Positions 24,725 to 33,640 of a DNA stretch of 64,000 nt are shown here, piece after piece. Within the stretch, counting starts at the first letter, position 1. Every line of letters starts with the position of its first letter. The notes beneath the pieces are model-generated. The model had not been told where the DNA came from. It ran no database searches and saw only the letters and a list, made by a program, of their open reading frames with translations. A program made the position numbers and the translations under genes. Source of the DNA: Hesseltinella vesiculosa. Lineage: Eukaryota; Mucoromycota; Mucoromycetes; Mucorales; Cunninghamellaceae. Location of the stretch: assembly GCA_002104935.1 (NCBI GenBank), contig MCGT01000001.1:806001-870000 (forward strand), read 5' to 3'.

Positions 24725-25288
24725 CTAGCTGTCAATGTTGTTGAGTGCTTGGTTCATCTGAGATTCGAGTTGATTCCAGTTCTGAGCTTCGGTCAAGGCG
24801 TAAAGGCTGTCTTCCATCCTGGTCTTGCAGATGTGGAGGAGTCGAAGCTTTTCAATCGAATCGTCGGTTTCATCTGTAGTAGGTTGGTTTTGGTCAAGTT
24901 GCTTTTGAGCTGCCTGAATCTCTTGTTGGGCTGCGTTTGCCTTGTCAGTCACAAGCTTCAAGTCATACACAATTCTGGGCATAGACCTAATCACTTGGTC
25001 GGTGAGGTGAGTGATCTTTTGGGATGTCTGTTCACTGTGGAGCTGTAGTTTGGTAGCGAGGGTTGTGATGTCTTGCTCAACGGATGTTAAGGAGGATTCC
25101 TGGGCGATGCCGCTAGATGATGACACATCATTGCTTTGCAAAAGGTTGCTGCTTGATTCACTGGCCCCGCCATCGTTTCCTATAGTTTGCTCAAACACAG
25201 TCGAGCGATCACCAAGGGCTTGATTAATCCATTGTTTCACATCAAAATCAGGACTAGTAAATGCAGAGAGATCAACCACGCCTGACAT
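24725..25288 (-). CDS. COG7: COG7-like N-terminal fragment (conserved oligomeric Golgi subunit 7)
   Basis: A single-exon frame of 187 codons plus stop, with start ATG at 25288-25286. It opens MSGVVDLSAFTSPDFDVKQW, then INQAL. This matches the start of COG7, where an F-x-x-D-D-F-D-V-K-x-W-I-N motif begins the protein, and continues with the long coiled-coil region of the family (MPRIVYDLKLVTDKA; RMEDSLYALTEAQNW). COG7 is part of the tether for retrograde vesicles at the Golgi and is normally around 700-800 residues. Here a stop (24727-24725) follows NNIDS, and nothing downstream for 500 bp resembles the rest. It may be a truncated duplicate or pseudogene with the full gene elsewhere, or a missed splice. 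An upstream in-frame ATG at 25372 is less likely because it would add a T-rich, non-family segment. Confidence 0.7.
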   Translation of the reverse strand: MSGVVDLSAFTSPDFDVKQWINQALGDRSTVFEQTIGNDGGASESSSNLLQSNDVSSSSGIAQESSLTSVEQDITTLATKLQLHSEQTSQKITHLTDQVIRSMPRIVYDLKLVTDKANAAQQEIQAAQKQLDQNQPTTDETDDSIEKLRLLHICKTRMEDSLYALTEAQNWNQLESQMNQALNNIDS

Positions 25289-25467
25289 TGCTGAAAAGAC
25301 AAACTGAAAAAAAAAATCACTGGAACTGAAAAGTGAGGCGATCGGAAAAGAAGGAACGAATCCCCAAGCCAATCAGATGAGACAGATGTTATTTTTTAAA
25401 TCATTGGTTTATTTAACTAGTAGCACTAGTCAATATTTAATGCGAGGGGAAAGGGTGTGCTGGGGAA

Positions 25468-27132
25468 TTATTCTTGAGCAACAAGGACAACTCTGTAACG
25501 AGCCTTGTATTGGAGACAGCGGTCGATGCCTTCTTCCAAGCCTTCCAAGGTCTGGGAAAAAAAGAAAAAAGTGAGTGGAGCCGTATTTTATCGACCAGTC
25601 GTTCATTTGTCATGATTTCTTACAAGAGGCAATTCTTCGATCTTGGGGCGGATCTTGTGTTGAGCAGCGAAAGCGAGCATTTTACGAACGGTTTCACGGC
25701 CACCCACAAGGGAGCCACGCATGCCAATTTCGTTACCAATGAAAGGAGAGCCTAAAAAAAAGAGGGCCATGAGTCTCTCGCTGGACTGCCATGCTTCATT
25801 TCTCGGTTTACCGTTGACTGTGATAGGCTTCATGGGTACACCGACCAACAAGAATTTACCCTTGCTAAAGAAGATGGAGGAGATAAGCGACATGAAAAAA
25901 ACCCCCCAGGCTGGCCAAACTTACGGTTTCAAGAGCTTGATGTATTGATCGTACTCCAGATCGGCACTGGCGGTGTTGATGATCAGGTCAAACTTTTCGA
26001 TGGAAGCCGTGTAGTCAGCATCATCAAATTTCTTCGAATTCAGGAAATCATAGGCACCAAAGGACAAGGCTTCCTCCTTCTTGGAATCGGTGGTCGAGAT
26101 GGCGGTGACGTGGGTGCCCCATTTGTTAGCAAACTGCAGGGCAAGATGGCCAAGACCACCCAAGCCAATAATAGCCACACGGTGAGTGGGAGATGTATTA
26201 GTCGAGTACAACGCATTGAAAACCTGGCAATGAAAAAAAGCCGAGTCAGTTTTCATTTGTCATATCAGACTTTCTCGTGGTCCTTACGGTTGAGCCTGCG
26301 CATTGTGAAGAGAAAATTCATTTAAACATGAGTATGCTATTTAGTCGCGTTTGTTGCAAAAAAAAAAAAAATAATACCTGCACACATCAATACACCAGTG
26401 TCCTTGAGATCGAGGCCTTCGGGAATTTGGTAGGCAAATCTAAATGAGATAAAAATAAAATAAATCTCAGCTCAAACGTTTTTTTGCGCTTCTTACCGAG
26501 AATCGACGACGGCTTTGTCGGCATAGCCGTTCATGTTGTCATTGCCTGGGAACTATGGTACAGAGAAAGAGATTTAAGAACTAGTTTCTCAAATTGTACA
26601 AATAAAAAAAAATGAAACATGGCTTACAATAACGCGGTTTTGGCAGTACAAGTCATCACCAGCAACGCATTGCTCACATACTAAACAGGCACTCTTCAAA
26701 TAGGAGAAGCTAGCAACGAGCAGAAAAATGAGCACAAGAGAAAAATGTAGATGCCTCTCTAGAACTTACCCAGCACGATCTCCAACCTTGAAGTTAGTCA
26801 CTTCAGATCCAACTTCCTCGACCACACCAGCAGGTTCATGACTATCTCGAGTAAAAAAAAAAAAAAGATGAGAGACTGGAAAAAAAAATAAGAGCTGCTG
26901 GACTTACCCAAGACAGAGTCCTTCTTGACCCATGTAGTAGCAATCTGAAAAAAAAAATTTTTAGTAAAAACCGAAAATGCCTCAGTGTTGTAGTTTTACC
27001 CGTGTGACAGATACCAGAGGCAAGGATCTTGATCAGGATTTGGTGGCGTTCAAGACCTTCGACTTGACGGGTAACTTTCTTGAACTTGCCAGATTCACCA
27101 GTGGTGTTGAAGCTGTTGATAGTGATAGCCAT
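25468..27132 (-). CDS. Zinc-dependent alcohol dehydrogenase, MDR superfamily (copy 2)
   Basis: A paralogue of the gene at 17.8-19.3 kb with about nine exons. The protein starts MAITINSFNTTGESGKF (27132); the first intron splits ICHT|DCYYMG, followed by GQEGLCLG, a cysteine cluster near 26.68 kb, and the Rossmann motif GLGGLGHLALQFANKWGTHV. It ends RYRVVLVAQE with a stop at 25470-25468. Intron positions match copy 1 where I could compare them, so the two arose by duplication of a spliced gene, not by retroposition. TATAAAAA at 27209-27202 is 70-77 bases before the ATG. Role as for copy 1: oxidoreduction of an alcohol/aldehyde with NAD(P)H and Zn. Substrate unknown. Confidence 0.94.
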
Positions 27133-27201
27133 TTTGATTGTAAGAGTTTTTTGTTCTAGTAGATTAATGAAACAAGAAGAGATGTGGAGAAATCCTGTGC
27201 C

Positions 27202-27209
27202 TTTTTATA
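27202..27209 (-). promoter_or_regulatory. TATA box of alcohol dehydrogenase copy 2
   Basis: TATAAAAA on the minus strand, about 70 bases upstream of the ATG at 27132, followed by a short purine-rich leader. The spacing resembles that of the M13 gene. Confidence 0.5.
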
Positions 27210-28529
27210 ATTGACAGAAGCTTGATTTTAATCTGCAATTAAAACGAGACAATGAGAATCAGAACACTTCAGCCCTTCATTATTCATCAATGGTTGGCCA
27301 CCCAACGTTCACCCGAATTCCATCCAGGAGGTGGGAATTCACCACATGCTGACGTTAACGTTTATTGGTTATCATGCAAAAGTCGACACACAAATGACGC
27401 GCGATCGACCGCCGTGGCTACCCATGCTTTCATTGTCGGAATTTACTAGATAGAAAATAGCCTCGCGTGGCTTGGATGACAAATCATTGCACGACAAGAA
27501 AAAAAAAAAAAGACGGAATTTTCAACCATCTCTCAAATATTATGACCTACCTAACTTCGTTTTGTTTTTTTCATGGAAAACGGGAGCGAGAACAGGCACG
27601 GAGAAAAAGAACAGCCTGCTAGATCGACGACAGTTTGTGCAACCAAGCGGGCTTTGAACAAGTGACAGGTGCTCCTGACGGATTTGTCAGCTTTCCAATG
27701 GTGGCCCGTGCACGAAACAAAATAAAGGAAGGATGGAAAAAGGAACAGGCGTTCTATTATAAATCATGGTATTTTTTTACATAGGCTCATATAGTGGAAT
27801 GCATCCACAGAATTGGAAGAGAACTTAAATTCATACTTGAGAGCGAAGACTCTGCATGGCAATAACACCACGTACCAGTGCTGGAATAGCCACAGCTTTT
27901 AACAATTACTAATTACGTTATGAATCATGAAAGCCAAGTTCAAGGGTAAAAGAAGGTTTAGGTGATTGGATTATTGGTGACTATGAGAAGATCAAGCATG
28001 GTCTCCTCGGGAAAAATACCCCAGCTGAAAATGCATCATTTTTGAGCTGAAGGATCGGCGTAATATTTTTCCTGGTGCAGGAACTCGTGCGCGATGTTGT
28101 ATTTTCATAGACATGCTGATCTGTGACGGCTATCTAACCGAGTTTTATTATTTTTTTATTTGCCACTGCCGATCTCGACGAAAAAAAAACATTCGATCTC
28201 CGCAGAGTGATCTCCAAATTTGGTACCTTCCGCAATTGACCTCAAACCGTGCATGTTGTTAGGGTGATTTTTAAGGAAACGTTTTTTTTTTATCCCAGGT
28301 AATTGCTCACTGCAATACTCAGTGCTATGGATGTTAGATCAAATCTAAAAAAGAAAGTCTTTTGTACAGTCATTATTGCCTCGTCAAAGTGATTATCAAG
28401 ATATTGATCGCTTTTCACTGGCTCGACATTGGTTTTTATTTGTAAGCAAGTGTATCCTGTCACTGAAATAGATGAGAAAAGTGGGTAACCGGGTGTTTTT
28501 GGACTGAGTATCTATAGGTTGGGTATGTC
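27210..28529. other. Intergenic spacer
   Basis: About 1.3 kb upstream of alcohol dehydrogenase copy 2. The sequence is A/T rich with several T runs. No coding region on either strand has family features or plausible splice structure. Confidence 0.45.
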
Positions 28530-29330
28530 ATATTGTGAAGTTATTAAAAAAAATTAGACGCGCTTGCTGAAGAAGGAGACTTGGCCGATCAAAGCTTCAC
28601 TGACTTCAGGGGCTTTATCGAGAGGAGAGGGTTTCCTGGTGCTCATCTTGTAGGAAGCATCATCCTCGGGCTTGACACGCTTGGTAAATTTGCGAAAGAT
28701 CATGCTCATACACATTTTTCTTGACAAAGCTGCTGCTTGTGGGATGGGAGTCTACCTTTTTTTTTTTTTTTTTTTTTTTTTTGATATGCACAGTCATTGA
28801 CAGCCTCTCTTTTATAAGTTTTTGGTCATTTTTTCGTCTCGGTGTGCAGCTGACCTCAACGGCAACAAAGCCTCTTTCCCTCAAAACTCTGCGCGGCTTC
28901 GTCGACGATTGACAACTGCCTTAACTTAATTTTCATTGAATCAAATGAAAAAGTTATTGTGGGACGCCTTTGAAAAAATGTCATTTTCCACCTGTACATA
29001 ACGCTCAACATTCGTGTGGTTGGAAGCACGATTGCAGAAAATTATCATTCGGATGCCTTGACGACGCTCTCCTATTTTTTTTTCTCAAGCACAGCCAACA
29101 ATCATGAAGTCCATTTTTAGACGAGGTCATGACTTCGATTGGTCCCAGTGTTACAAAATAATTCTCTTTATCTTTTTTTTTAGGCATGCCAAGAAGAATG
29201 CCCAGGGAGAACAAAAATACATCGGGTCGGAAGCTTGCCAAGACCAGTACATGATCCGGTTGTTTCGAGGGACACGAGTTATGGCTGCGGTATCAGATAG
29301 TGTAAAACCTTCTGGAAATGAGACCGAATC
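28530..29330. repeat. 0.8 kb direct duplication, unit 1
   Basis: Begins ATATTGTGAAGTTATT and is nearly identical to 31287-32096 in the same orientation. Differences are a few substitutions, homopolymer lengths, and a small indel near the right end (ATAGTG against CCTTTCGTACCATAGTG). Each unit contains a 53-codon minus-strand frame and a plus-strand segment after a T-rich AG that reads KNAQGEQKYIGSEACQDQYM. Confidence 0.9.
28554..28715 (-). CDS. Short conserved frame in duplicated unit 1 (hypothetical)
   Basis: 53 codons, MCMSMIFRKFTKRVKPEDDA ... IGQVSFFSKRV. The frame is kept in the second copy with one K-to-R change and silent differences. It reads like the C-terminal exon of a larger protein (hydrophilic, Lys/Glu-rich), preceded on the minus strand by an A/T-rich intron-like stretch. 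I do not recognise the family. Whether it is expressed is unknown. Confidence 0.3.
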   Translation of the reverse strand: MCMSMIFRKFTKRVKPEDDASYKMSTRKPSPLDKAPEVSEALIGQVSFFSKRV

Positions 29331-29709
29331 ATCACGAAGTTGCGGCAGTAGCTTAGTGGCAGAAAAAAAGTTGAGCGTCTGTTACTGTTAATTTCGAGCT
29401 CTCATGTACCATCACAGCTGGTTTTTGATTGGGCGAGTTGGCCGTTACATCATAAAAATGTAGATACAGAATTTTTAGTGATGATTTGGCGCGCAGGATA
29501 GAAATTTTAGCAGGCAAAAGAAAACCAATTCACTGGCAAAATAAATTCGAGTGCACGCAAACCAGGTCTGATTTGCCGCAAACCTGATGTTCTCCACTCG
29601 CAAACCAGATCACCGACTCCCGCAAACTTGATTTCGAAGTGCGGGAAGGCTTGGATAGTAGAAAGGTGTCATCAACATGACTTGCCCGCCCAACCTTACA
29701 TCTTATCGA
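29331..29709. other. Spacer after duplication unit 1
   Basis: 380 bp with the loosely repeated word GCAAACC plus GAT (about 29570-29635, several near-copies of 'caaaccagatc/gcaaacctgat'). No gene seen. Confidence 0.4.
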
Positions 29710-30309
29710 TCACTTCGGAGCAGTTGGAAGCAGCAGTTGCCATAGCGTATGTTCGTTTGCGTTCCTTCCAAATTCCGTGCAATCAACTGTGAGAGTCCAG
29801 TTTTTCAACTCTTGAAGGAGGCGAGCTTGTTCTGCTTTGAGTATGTTGTTGACAACAATTGTTTTGTATCGACTGTGACATTGCCGGCGTTCATAGTGAC
29901 CATGCTCCAAAGCAAAATTTTTAACGGTGAGGTTATTGACGTTATGAACACACCATTGAGCATCCGCTGCTAACACCCCTGGTCGTTTGCTGTTTGATTT
30001 TGAAGTGCTGGTTGTTGACCTTTTGCCATCGCGGGGCGTCTTCGGTTCTTTTGGCGACTGTTCCCTATGTTTGTTTGCTTTACTGTTCACGTCATTGTTT
30101 TTGTGACTCAATTGAGGATCTCTGGTTGTAGATATCTGTATGGGTTTGTCACCATTTCGATATAAGCGGAAAAAGATGAGAGAACCAAAGAAAAGAAGCA
30201 AAAAAAAATGTGGAGCCAGCAAATTCTCTCTGACTGCATTGTTTAGCCAATAGCGAAGCAGCAGGGATTGACGCATCCAAGTCAGACGGAAATCAATGGT
30301 TTGTACCAT
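29710..30309 (-). CDS. Hypothetical protein with one membrane segment
   Basis: A single open frame of 199 codons. A hydrophobic stretch APHFFLLLFFGSLIFF near residues 32-47 is followed by a basic, Ser/Lys-rich linker (HREQSPKEPKTPRDGKRSTT) and a C-terminal part with spaced aromatic and basic residues (NWTLTVDCTEFGRNANEHTL). No family recognised. It lies between the two copies of the 0.8 kb duplication, in a region that looks accessory. It could be a real lineage-specific membrane protein or a chance frame. Confidence 0.35.
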   Translation of the reverse strand: MVQTIDFRLTWMRQSLLLRYWLNNAVRENLLAPHFFLLLFFGSLIFFRLYRNGDKPIQISTTRDPQLSHKNNDVNSKANKHREQSPKEPKTPRDGKRSTTSTSKSNSKRPGVLAADAQWCVHNVNNLTVKNFALEHGHYERRQCHSRYKTIVVNNILKAEQARLLQELKNWTLTVDCTEFGRNANEHTLWQLLLPTAPK

Positions 30310-30371
30310 TTTGTTTTGCTTTCATCCATCACCGCGTAAGTAGTTTATGTTGTTTGGAAGCTCTTCGTGAA

Positions 30372-30620
30372 GAGATGCTTTGAGTCAGTAGTCCATAGCG
30401 ATGAACCTCTCTCGATACCAACCCTTTGGAGTGGTCCAATTATCTTGCTTTGGACATATTCCTCGGGCACTGGGTTCTCTTCATAATGCGAAGGAGATGC
30501 TTTGAGTCAGTAGTCCATGCGGATGAACCTCTCTCGATACCAACCCTTTGGAGTCGATTCAATTCTTTTGAATCATCTTGCTTTTGCCAACTCCTCGGGC
30601 ACTGGGTTCTCCTTGTAGAA
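30372..30620 (+). repeat. Tandem duplication, ~122 bp period
   Basis: GAGATGCTTTGAGTCAGTAG recurs at 30372 and 30494, then CGATACCAACCCTTTGGAGT and TCGGGCACTGGGTTCTC in both units. The second unit has a short internal insertion. Two units, imperfect. Confidence 0.85.
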
Positions 30621-30717
30621 GAGCCTTCCTCCATTCACATTGGACATTTGATGCACTAATTTTTTTTTTTTTTTCGAGGGTTTCTGCACCTTAATGAAAT
30701 GTGATTCTTCGATTTAA

Positions 30718-31295
30718 CAACAAGCCAACCAATATCCCTTGATGCCATTTTGTCTACCTTGGTCCAACGCAGATTTGGACAATCCCTTGGTTTCGGGGAA
30801 ATCAAGCCTGATGATGACAGCACCACCAACCACTCTCTTTGCATTGATACACTCAAACTTGCCGTTTTGTCGCGCAACAGCGTCTTGAATCGTGGCCATC
30901 CGATTCTCACATTTCAAGCCAATGGTAAGGAGAGAAAGATCAATAAAGCGTGTTCCGAGTCATAACCATTTTAAAATTTTTTGATAGGGTGCCAATTGGT
31001 TTTCTACATGACGCAAATGATCCATCGCCACTTCTTTACCACGACAGAAATTGGCCGTGTCACCATGCCCGAGGCGTTTCACTCGTTTATGACATTGACA
31101 AACCTCAGTACGTTGTTGCGCGTTACTCATATGTTTTGGCATTGCTGTTACCAAGCCGATGCATCACCATCTGAAACTACATCTGCCAGCACATCGTCTC
31201 CCGTCAAGGCAACCCCCACCAACGCTCTTAGCCAGACAGGTTCGGATACCTCAACTTCTTCTCACTCTGCAAGTCCCCATATTGTAATATTGTGA
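30718..31295 (+). pseudogene. Mucoralean accessory gene, N-terminally truncated (hypothetical)
   Basis: Two exons join in frame: about 30718-30925, ending ILTFQAN|G at a GTAAGG donor, and from about 30988 (TAG acceptor) to the stop at 31293-31295. The conceptual protein has GQSLGFGEIKPDD, ILTFQANGCQLVFYMTQ, TEIGRVTMPEAFHSF and a Ser/Thr-rich tail. The layout (an EIKP motif, then 'fqanG-x-v-fY', then 'tEiG...P') resembles a lineage-specific family I associate with mucoralean genomes but cannot name. The frame runs back only to a TGA near 30705 with no ATG, so the N-terminal half is missing or lies in an exon I cannot place. Function unknown. Confidence 0.4.
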
Positions 31296-32096
31296 AGTTA
31301 TTAAAAAAAAATTAGACGCGCTTGCTGAAGAAGGAGACTTGGCCGATCAAAGCTTCACTGACTTCAGGGGCTCTATCGAGAGGAGAGGGTTTCCTGGTGC
31401 TCATCTTGTAGGAAGCATCATCCTCGGGCTTGACACGCTTGGTAAATTTGCGAAAGATCATGCTCATACACATTTTTCTTGACAAAGCTGCTGCTTGTGG
31501 GATGGGAGTCTACCTTTTTTTTTTTTTTTTTTTTTTTGATATGCACAGTCATTGACAGCCTCTCTTTTATAAGTTTTTGGTCATGTTTTCGTCTCGGCGT
31601 GCAGCTGACCTCAACGGCAACAAAGCCTCTTTCTCTCAAAACTCTGCACGGCTTCGTCGACGATTGACAACTGCCTTAACTTAATTTTCATTGAATCAAA
31701 TGAAAAAGTTATTGTGGGACGCCTTTGAAAAATGTCATTTTCCACCTGTACATAACGCTCAACATTCGTGTGGTTGGAAGCACGATTGCAGAAAATTATC
31801 ATTCGGATGCCTTGACGACGCTCTCCTATTTTTTTTTCTCAAGCACAGCCAACAATCATGAAGTCCATTTTTAGACGAGGTCATGACTTCGATTGGTCCC
31901 AGTGTTACAAAATAATTCTCTTTATCTTTTTTTTAAGCATGCCAAGAAGAATGCCCAGGGAGAACAAAAATACATCGGGTCGGAAGCTTGCCAAGACCAG
32001 TACATGATCCGGTTGTTTCGAGGGACACGAGTTATGACTGCGGTATCAGCCTTTCGTACCATAGTGTACAGTAAAACCTTCCGGAAATGAGACCGA
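31287..32096. repeat. 0.8 kb direct duplication, unit 2
   Basis: Second copy of the unit at 28530-29330, same orientation, with starts 2757 bp apart. Homology begins at ATATTGTGAAGTTATT, immediately after the accessory gene's stop, and fades after GGAAATGAGACCGAA. Confidence 0.9.
31312..31473 (-). CDS. Short conserved frame in duplicated unit 2 (hypothetical)
   Basis: Counterpart of the 53-codon frame at 28554-28715; it differs by K-to-R in PLDRAPE. Frame retention between copies is suggestive, but the copies may simply be too recent to have decayed. Confidence 0.3.
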   Translation of the reverse strand: MCMSMIFRKFTKRVKPEDDASYKMSTRKPSPLDRAPEVSEALIGQVSFFSKRV

Positions 32097-32215
32097 AACA
32101 ACCAAGTCCCTGCTCCACCCTTTGACATACCTGACTCGGCCGCTGATAGTGCTGGTTAATAATTGGTGTCTTCATTTCATACCCTTTTTTTTAATTCACT
32201 GGTAAATTTGTTCCA

Positions 32216-33268
32216 CTAAAGATGGTGATCAGAAGCATCGGACTCATTGAGAAGATCGTACGAGGACAGAGATTGAGCGTGCGACGAAACAGAATGCGTT
32301 CGAGTGGAGTTTGAACCGTGAGGTGACATGACAGAGGCAAGAGGAGATGTTGCGTCGGTATTCCAATCATGTGATTGCAGGTCCATGTCATGGGGTTCAA
32401 GTTCAGTTGAGGATGTTGGAAAGGCAAGTGACATGGTGATGCGATCGTTTACATCTTCGCCAGAAACAAGGGGCTGGGATTGGTGGTGGGCGTCAGAAGT
32501 TGTGGATAGCGGTGAGGGTGAACGATCGGAAAGGGTGTGGTAGGGACTTTTGTCATCACTGATGGTGGTATGTTCTCGAAGAGGTAATTGAGGAGGAGGC
32601 ATCAATGAAGACTGGAAGGACTCAGAGAGACCGACAGATGATAAGTGCTGGTTGTTGTCAGAGCGACTGTCCAAGGCGGAGGTCGCTCGGCTGTTGCTTT
32701 TGCTTTCCAAGAGGTCCAACTTGGAAAGCTTCAAGCTGAGTTCTGAAGCTTGGCGGTGAAGCCGAACTTCTTCGTCTTCCAAATCCTGTCGTCGTTCTAG
32801 CATAGCCTGTCGTTCGAGCAGCTTGAGCTCCAAATGAGCAATTTCTTGGCGTTGCTGATCTACCAGCTGTTCACGACGAGCAATTTCTCGTTCCAAATCA
32901 TCCATCTCGTAAGCTTGTGGCTAGGATTTGAAATTAATTCAATATAAAGTCAGCTAAAGACCTATCCTATGAGGGAAAATGAGGGTCATGCTCCTTACCG
33001 TTGTTTCCTTTACAGGACGGCGGCGTAGGGCTGTGCTGTTTGTGTGTTGAGCACCGGTGCTCTTGGCAGGATGGCGGTCGTCATCATCTTCGTCATCAGA
33101 GGCTGGCGTAAATTCATGAGGACCAAACTCTTGGTTGAAATGGCGAACGTAGTTGTGGTATTCTTGGCGTTCGCGATGCATGTTTATGTGGTGAAGAACA
33201 ATTCCGGTTCCGACCATGAGAACAATGGCACCGCTTCCAAAGATTGTCAATGCTAATAAAGGATGCAT
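32216..33268 (-). CDS. Single-pass membrane protein with coiled coil (hypothetical)
   Basis: Two exons, 33268-32999 and 32920-32216, joined through a GTAAGG...CTAG intron at a codon boundary, give 324 residues. An N-terminal hydrophobic segment (LLALTIFGSGAIVLMVGTG) is followed by a His/Arg-rich region and an acidic stretch (ASDDEDDDDRH). The second exon begins a coiled coil (LEREIARREQLVDQQRQEIA) with heptad-like Leu spacing, then a long Ser/Thr/Pro-rich tail ending NESDASDHHL. The topology suggests an anchored protein with its coiled coil on one side of the membrane. No family recognised. It is tandem with and downstream of the HMG-CoA reductase gene. Confidence 0.7.
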
Positions 33269-33640
33269 GTTTTTAAAATGACGGTCAGATTAAAAAAAAA
33301 GAAGGTAAGAAAAAATAGCAAAGAGAGTGGGAGGGAACAAAGGAAAATATGGGAAAAAAGAAAAAGGGGAGTTGGCCAAGACCAGTCATTTTTTTTTTTT
33401 TTAAAAAAGCTTGGCTGCTTCTCTTTCTATTCCCGATTCATGCAATTGGATGGCGTGGAAGTGTGGGAGATCGCTTTTTTATAGAAATTGTAGCATTGAT
33501 GGGAAGGGGGAATCAGCATTAACGAGAGCAAATAAATGACTTTGGGAACAATGAATTTGAGAGCGTGGAAAATGGGAGGGGTAAAATAAGTTACGAAGTA
33601 GGAGAAAAAAAAAAGATTGACAAGAGAGTGTAGGAGGATT

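Noticed and set aside
28530..32096. LTR retrotransposon interpretation of the two 0.8 kb direct repeats
   Set aside because: No TG...CA termini, primer-binding site, or retroviral-type coding sequence between them.
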